From NCBI RefSeq assembly GCF_019947135.1, contig NZ_JAGSHT010000013.1:310001-374000 (forward strand): a stretch of 64,000 nt of DNA, given 5' to 3'. The stretch is from Occultella gossypii. GTDB taxonomy: Bacteria > Actinomycetota > Actinomycetes > Actinomycetales > Beutenbergiaceae. The translations under genes and the position numbers were made by a program. Below the pieces are notes generated by a model. The model had not been told where the DNA came from, made no database searches, and was given only the letters and a program-made list of their open reading frames with translations. Each line of letters begins with the position of its first letter. Position 1 is the first letter of the stretch. Of this stretch, positions 59,556 through 64,000 are shown piece after piece.

Positions 59556-60566
59556 TCAGTGTGAACCGGTGCGTGCGTACTGGACATGGGCACGGGCCCG
59601 GTGGAATCCGGCGCGCTCGTACACGGCGATCGCGGGGGCGTTCTCGCCCTCCACATACAGCTCGAGCCCGGTGAGATCCCGGGCCGCGAACGCCGCCATC
59701 GCGTGCGCGGTGAGCAGCCCGCCGATGCCGCGGCCCTGCGCGTCCGGGTCCACGCCGAGCACGTAGATCTCCCCCACCCGGTCGGAGATCTTCACCCACA
59801 TGGAACCGAGTGTTCGGCCGCTGTTCACATCCTCGGCGAGCCAGAACAGTCCTCGGTCGAACCACGGCTGGGCCATCCGTGCCTCGAGGTCGGCGCGGGT
59901 CATCCGGCCCTGCTCGGGGTGGTCGGCGAACGCGCGTGCGTTCACGGTCAGCCAGGCCTGCTCGTCGCGGCCGGGTTCGAAGGTGCGCACCCGAACGCCG
60001 TCGACGGCGGAGGTCGCCTCGGTCTGTGACGGCGCCCTGGTCGGTGCGGGCGCGGTCATCACCCAGAGGTCACGGACCACGCTGAGCCCGCGGCTCGCCG
60101 CGAGCGCCCGGGCGGGTGCAAGATCGCCGTGCGCCCACACGCGCACGTCCCTAGGTCCGTCCCCCTCCGAGCCGTCAGTGCCGTCAGTGCCGTCCAGCAC
60201 CGCATCCAGGAGGGCCCCACCGATCCCCCGGCGTCGCGCCGCCGGGTCCACGGCGAGCTCGCCCGACCCATCGGCCACCTGGGCGTACCCGACGATCGGG
60301 ACCTGCCCACCGCCGTCGGGCACCGACGTTACGGCGCCGTCAGCGACGACGCGCCCACCGCCGTCGGGCACGACTCGCGCTCCGCCGTCGGGCCGTTCTG
60401 GCCCACCCCGGACGAGCAGGTGCCGCACGGACCTATCGCCGTCCAGATTCAGCAGCGACTGCTCGTCGAACGCGGCCTCGCCGTCGGCGGCGGCCACCCG
60501 GGCGGTGAACTCCCGCACGGCAGCGACGTCCGCGGCGGTCAGCGTCTGCGCGACCTCGATCACCAT
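59556..60566 (-). CDS. mshD: Mycothiol synthase
   Basis: A 336-residue tandem-GNAT acetyltransferase that makes mycothiol from Cys-GlcN-Ins. The N-terminal GNAT has ELAVDPAARRRGIGGALLDAVL, the C-terminal one IYVLGVDPDAQGRGIGGLLTAHAM, followed by LYVEGENAPAIAVYERAGF. Residues about 60-90 are an unusual insertion of three VPDGGG-like repeats (PDGGARVVPDGGGRVVADG) encoded by repeated CCGCCGTCGGGCAC. ATG 60566 overlaps the upstream stop by one base. Confidence 0.93.
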   Translation of the reverse strand: MVIEVAQTLTAADVAAVREFTARVAAADGEAAFDEQSLLNLDGDRSVRHLLVRGGPERPDGGARVVPDGGGRVVADGAVTSVPDGGGQVPIVGYAQVADGSGELAVDPAARRRGIGGALLDAVLDGTDGTDGSEGDGPRDVRVWAHGDLAPARALAASRGLSVVRDLWVMTAPAPTRAPSQTEATSAVDGVRVRTFEPGRDEQAWLTVNARAFADHPEQGRMTRADLEARMAQPWFDRGLFWLAEDVNSGRTLGSMWVKISDRVGEIYVLGVDPDAQGRGIGGLLTAHAMAAFAARDLTGLELYVEGENAPAIAVYERAGFHRARAHVQYARTGSH

Positions 60567-61201
60567 CAGTCCAACCGCCCGGCTCGCCAGAGGGCCGCGG
60601 CATTCTCCAGGTCGGTGGCGGTGTCCAGCAGGGCACCGGCGTTGCGGGTGAGCCGGGTGGCCCGGTCCCGGTCATCGAGTTCGACCCAGTCCGCGTCCAT
60701 GGCCGAGCCGGTGGCGAGCACCCGCAGGAACGCGGCGGCGCGGTCCAGGGTCACGCCCAGGTCCCCCCGGAACACACCGGACAGCACCGCGTCGGCGAGC
60801 TCGCGGATCTGGTCCGGGCCGGGCGGTGACGCGACGCCTGCGACGACCCCGGCGACCTCCGCGCGGTGCAGGCCGAGGTGGTAGCGCTCGGCGATGGTGT
60901 GCGGGTCCCGCCGGGTCCACTCACGCAGGAGGTAGAGCCGCCAGAGCGCTCCGGGCAGGGTGTCCGCCGGGCTCTGCGACCACATCGAGGCGACCGTGTC
61001 CAGGCCCTCGGTGTCCACGAGGGTGATCAGGCGTCGCACCAGTTCCGAGTCCTCGGCGCCATCCCGGCCGCCGAGCACAAGGGCACCCGCCGTCGTGTGG
61101 GCGAGTTCGGACCGGACCGCCGGGTCGATGTCACCGGCGATCTGCTCTGCCTCCTGCGGGCTCAGCATCGCGGGGCGGCGGAAACGGTGCGTACTCAACA
61201 T
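60566..61201 (-). CDS. Conserved hypothetical protein upstream of mshD
   Basis: A 211-residue soluble, mostly helical protein of unknown function. The central part contains LPGALWRLYLLREWTRRDP and RYHLGLHRAEVAGVVAG. Start not certain: ATG 61201 has GGAG too close, ATG 61168 is an alternative. Its stop overlaps mshD by one base (TGATG), so co-translation is likely. Confidence 0.72.
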   Translation of the reverse strand: MLSTHRFRRPAMLSPQEAEQIAGDIDPAVRSELAHTTAGALVLGGRDGAEDSELVRRLITLVDTEGLDTVASMWSQSPADTLPGALWRLYLLREWTRRDPHTIAERYHLGLHRAEVAGVVAGVASPPGPDQIRELADAVLSGVFRGDLGVTLDRAAAFLRVLATGSAMDADWVELDDRDRATRLTRNAGALLDTATDLENAAALWRAGRLD

Positions 61202-61294
61202 GCTCCTCGAGATCGGCGATCGTGGGCCGGGCGACCCGGACGCCTCGACAACGCCGCGACGCCACCGGGCATTCCGGGTGACGTGGATCGGCAC

Positions 61295-62500
61295 TCACCC
61301 GAAATTTCGGCCCTCACCACGATACGTGGGCACCGTCTCGCGCACACGTTCGCCCCGGACGAGGTGCACGGCGTCGAACCTCTCCAGCATCTCGCCGGCC
61401 TTCGGGTGCCGGAACCAGACCCTGGTGCCGATGGCGGGCACACGGTGCCCACGCCGGTATCGCAGCGGTGTCTGCACCTCGCCCGCACCCTCGGAGCGCA
61501 GCAGTGCCGAGCCGTCGACGGCGCGCGGCAGCCGGTCCGTGCCGGCCGGGCCGGACGCCGCGTACCCGCCGCCGAACGCGGTCGCGATCCGGGTTGCCGG
61601 ACGGCGGACGACGTCAAGCCCGAAGAAGGCGGCCGGGCGGGCGGTGAAGCCGGAGTAGTCGTCGAACAGGGTCGGACAGAACAGGCCGGAGCCGGCGGTC
61701 ACCTCGGTCACGGTCGGGTCCGTGGCGACGTCGTGCACGGACCCGCTGCCACCGGCGTTGACCAGCAACCGCCTGCCCAGGTGCTCCTCGAGGGCGGCCA
61801 CCACGGCGGGGCGCCGGCCGGCGAGCTCGCGCAGCGAGGCCCGCTTGAGGATCCGGACCCCGACGCCACGCAGACCGGCCTCGCCCAGCCCCGCCACCTG
61901 TGCGTCGTAGAACATCACCCCGCGCACCCGGACCCGTCCGGTGCGCTCCACCGCCCGGGCCAGCACGACGGCGTCGGCCGGGGTGCGCAGCGGCGAGCGC
62001 CGCACGCCCAGGTGCACCCCGAAGGGCGGGATCCGCAGCGAGGCGTCCACGTCGATGCACACCTGCACGGCCGGACCGCCCGGGGACCCGGCCCGGATCA
62101 GCGCCCGCTCGATCAGAGCGATCTGGGCGACGTCGTCGACCATCAGTGTGATGGACTCCCGGGCCGCCGGGCTCGACGCGAGCGCCACCAGCGACGCGGT
62201 GTCCACACTCGGGTACCCGACCAGCACGTCGGAGATGCCGTCCTCGGCGAGCCAGAGCGCCTCGGCGAGCGAGTAGGCCATCACGCCGGAGAAGCCGTGC
62301 ACGTCCAGGGCTCGGTGCACCAGCTGCCGCACCCGGACCGACTTGGTCGCCAGCCGCACCGGGGTGCCGCCGGCGCGGGCGATCAGATCCCGCGCATTGA
62401 TGTCGAAGGTGTCCAGGTCCACGACGGCGAGCGGTGCACTCAGGGATCGGGTCGCGTCACGCCATGGCGCGGGCCGGCCGACGGCCCCGGATCGACTCAT
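61295..62500 (-). CDS. PLP-dependent alanine-racemase-fold enzyme (D-amino-acid deaminase/aldolase-like)
   Basis: A 401-residue fold-type III PLP protein. The N-terminal barrel has APLAVVDLDTFDINARDLIARAG and the PLP lysine in RLATKSVRVRQLV (about 53). The C-terminal domain fits the alanine racemase N-terminal / D-threonine aldolase-like group, which includes D-serine dehydratases and related enzymes. ATG 62500 gives a compact start; 46 bp separate it from the divergent oxidase gene. Exact reaction unknown. Confidence 0.82.
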   Translation of the reverse strand: MSRSGAVGRPAPWRDATRSLSAPLAVVDLDTFDINARDLIARAGGTPVRLATKSVRVRQLVHRALDVHGFSGVMAYSLAEALWLAEDGISDVLVGYPSVDTASLVALASSPAARESITLMVDDVAQIALIERALIRAGSPGGPAVQVCIDVDASLRIPPFGVHLGVRRSPLRTPADAVVLARAVERTGRVRVRGVMFYDAQVAGLGEAGLRGVGVRILKRASLRELAGRRPAVVAALEEHLGRRLLVNAGGSGSVHDVATDPTVTEVTAGSGLFCPTLFDDYSGFTARPAAFFGLDVVRRPATRIATAFGGGYAASGPAGTDRLPRAVDGSALLRSEGAGEVQTPLRYRRGHRVPAIGTRVWFRHPKAGEMLERFDAVHLVRGERVRETVPTYRGEGRNFG

Positions 62501-62546
62501 GCCCCCATTGTCACGTGTGCGGGCAAGTCCGCGCGATGATGTCCCG

Positions 62547-63887
62547 ATGACCGCACCTGCCACGTGGCGGAACTGGGCCGGGACCGCGTGGGCCAAGCCC
62601 AGCCGGTTCGCCCGCCCCGCCTCCGAGGACGAGGCCGCGGCCCTGGTCCGAGCGGCCGCCGAGACCGGCGGCCAGGTCCGGGCGGTCGGGGCCGGGCACT
62701 CGTTCACCCCGGCTGTCGTCACCGACGGCACCATGGTCAGCCTGGACCACCTCGACCGGGTGGAGTGGGTGGGTCCGGAGGAGGCCGACGGTGCCCGGGA
62801 GGTCCGCGTCGGCGCGGGCATCCGGCTGTCGGCGCTGTGCGGGGAGCTCGCGCGGCGCGGCCTGGCCCTGGAGAACATGGGCGACATCGACGCGCAGTCC
62901 CTGGCCGGGGCGATCTCCACCGGCACCCATGGCACCGGCGCGGCCTTCACCGGGTTCGCCGCCCATGTACGAGCGGTACGGCTGATCACGCCCGACGGCG
63001 ACATCGTCACGGCGAGCGCGGCGCAGCGCCCGGAACTGTTCGAGGCGGCCCGGCTGGGGCTGGGCGCGGTAGGGCTGCTCACCGCGATCACGATGCGGTG
63101 CGTGCCCGCGTTCGGGCTGCGCGCGGTGGAGACGCCGATGCTGCTCGGGCAGGTGCTGGAGTCGCTACCCGAGGCAGACGGGCCGGTCGCCACCAACGAG
63201 CACTTCGAGTTCTACTGGTTCCCGTACTCGCGCGTCGCGCTGACCAAGGCGAACAACCGGGTCCGGCCGGGTGACGGCGAAACGCCGCTGCCCACGTGGC
63301 GCCGGATCCTCGACGACGAGGTGCTCTCCAACGGCATCTTCAACGCGACGAACGTGCTCACCGCGAGGCTGCCGGTGCTCACCCCGACCGTGAACCGGGT
63401 CGCGTCGCGGCTGCTCACCGCCCGGACGTACACGGCATCCTCGGCGGCCGTGTTCACGTCGCCGCGCCGGGTGGTGTTCAAGGAGATGGAGTACGCGCTG
63501 CCCGCCGACGCCGTGGTGCCCGCGCTGCGCGAGGTGGACGCCTGGGTGCGCCGGACCGGGGAGAACGTGCCGTTCCCGGTGGAGGTGCGGTTCGCGGCGG
63601 CGGACGACGTGTGGCTCTCCACGGCACACGGGCGGGCGAGCGGGTACATCGCGGTGCACCAGTTCCACACCCTGGCCCACGAACGGTACTTCCGAGCGGT
63701 CGAGGACATCATGATCGCCCACACCGGTAGGCCGCACTGGGGCAAGATGCACCGCCGCAACGCGGCCGCCCTGGCCGACCTCTACCCGAGGTTCGCCGAC
63801 TTCCTCGCGGTGCGGGACGCCGTCGACCCGCACGGCCTGTTCGCGAACCGGTACACCGACACTGTGTTCGGGCCCGCCGGGAGGTAG
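62547..63887 (+). CDS. FAD-linked sugar-1,4-lactone oxidase (L-gulono/D-arabinono-lactone oxidase family)
   Basis: A 446-residue VAO-type flavoprotein. The PP-loop is VGAGHSFTPAV (about 46), GAISTGTHGTG follows, and the C-terminal family motif HWGKMH is near residue 396. ATG 62547 starts MTAPATWRNWAG, the usual beginning (WxNWAG). Such enzymes oxidise aldono-1,4-lactones; L-gulono-, D-arabinono- or L-galactono-lactone are candidates. No signal peptide. Confidence 0.9.
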   Translation: MTAPATWRNWAGTAWAKPSRFARPASEDEAAALVRAAAETGGQVRAVGAGHSFTPAVVTDGTMVSLDHLDRVEWVGPEEADGAREVRVGAGIRLSALCGELARRGLALENMGDIDAQSLAGAISTGTHGTGAAFTGFAAHVRAVRLITPDGDIVTASAAQRPELFEAARLGLGAVGLLTAITMRCVPAFGLRAVETPMLLGQVLESLPEADGPVATNEHFEFYWFPYSRVALTKANNRVRPGDGETPLPTWRRILDDEVLSNGIFNATNVLTARLPVLTPTVNRVASRLLTARTYTASSAAVFTSPRRVVFKEMEYALPADAVVPALREVDAWVRRTGENVPFPVEVRFAAADDVWLSTAHGRASGYIAVHQFHTLAHERYFRAVEDIMIAHTGRPHWGKMHRRNAAALADLYPRFADFLAVRDAVDPHGLFANRYTDTVFGPAGR

Positions 63888-63928
63888 CATCGCCGGGTCC
63901 GCCTCGCCGACCGTGAGAGGTGCCCGCA

Positions 63929-64000
63929 ATGCGCCGGTCCGTGAGCGCCGACCTCGACTTCAGTACCGGCGAGGGCGCCACCCAGGTGGCCCTGCTGATC
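63929..64000 (+). CDS. Start of a further gene, cut by the window edge
   Basis: ATG 63929 has GAGAGG eight bases upstream; 24 codons are visible (MRRSVSADLDFSTGEGATQV...). The beginning resembles the N-terminus of bacterial transglutaminase-like proteins, but this is too short to call. It follows the lactone oxidase by 41 nt. Confidence 0.5.
   Translation, partial: MRRSVSADLDFSTGEGATQVALLI

Noticed and set aside
56547-59564. A 1005-codon open frame antisense to ppk and mutT1
   Set aside because: Shadow of the catalytic genes on the other strand; composition is Val/Leu/Gly/Arg-rich with no motifs.

Overview
This window is high-GC chromosomal DNA of an actinobacterium, most likely a member of the Micrococcales. 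The evidence is pervasive G/C at third codon positions, frequent GTG starts, 1-nt and 4-nt start/stop overlaps, a mycothiol synthase (MshD), a GlnR-type regulator, a DUF2516 protein, an LAxTG sorting signal of the actinobacterial sortase-E type, and PHO-box direct repeats of the streptomycete kind. I saw no insertion sequence, phage gene, CRISPR array, tRNA or rRNA.

Positions 1-15 kb hold an L-arabinose/arabinan region. Two overlapping LacI regulators stand at the left edge. A phosphotransferase and a relic of an Lsr2 DNA-binding domain follow. Next come two different GH51 alpha-L-arabinofuranosidases, a GH27 enzyme, a zinc alcohol dehydrogenase, and the araB-araD-araA operon, in which each gene overlaps the next by 4 nt. 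Two near-identical LacI-type operators (TGTTAACGCTnnCA) precede araB and the dehydrogenase-GH27-GH51 unit. They argue for one regulon releasing arabinose from side chains and turning it into D-xylulose 5-phosphate. A third LacI regulator ends this block.

Positions 15-25.4 kb, divergent from that regulator, form a rhamnogalacturonan-type uptake and degradation operon: a 23-codon leader ORF carrying a perfect palindromic operator, a YesL-like protein, an LplA/LplB/LplC-type ABC importer, an SGNH esterase, a YetA/PL26-like protein and a GH95 enzyme. Together with the arabinose genes this looks like a complete system for pectin RG-I and its arabinan/galactan side chains. A GH2 beta-galactosidase follows at 28-31 kb.

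Positions 25.4-48 kb are mixed: a Pr6Pr-type membrane protein, a NhaA antiporter fused to a DsbA-like thioredoxin, a secreted glycine-rich/Ig-like surface protein split by an in-frame TGA before its LAATG anchor, a DEAD-box helicase, an aldo-keto reductase/SDR pair, a GDSL hydrolase, a basic Ala/Lys-rich protein, clpC, a macrodomain protein, dtd, an asparaginase, DUF2516, a FUSC-like transporter, ygfZ, a nitrobindin-like protein and a membrane protein.

Positions 48-64 kb form the phosphate/nitrogen/mycothiol cluster typical of actinobacteria: glnR, a cloverleaf-like structured element, a DUF47-pit low-affinity phosphate system, two septum-formation-family lipoproteins, pstSCAB (behind a PHO box and with a strong pstS-pstC hairpin), a MutT1-type Nudix/phosphatase, ppk, mshD and a conserved hypothetical. 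A PLP-dependent racemase-fold protein, a sugar-lactone oxidase and the start of one further gene close the window.
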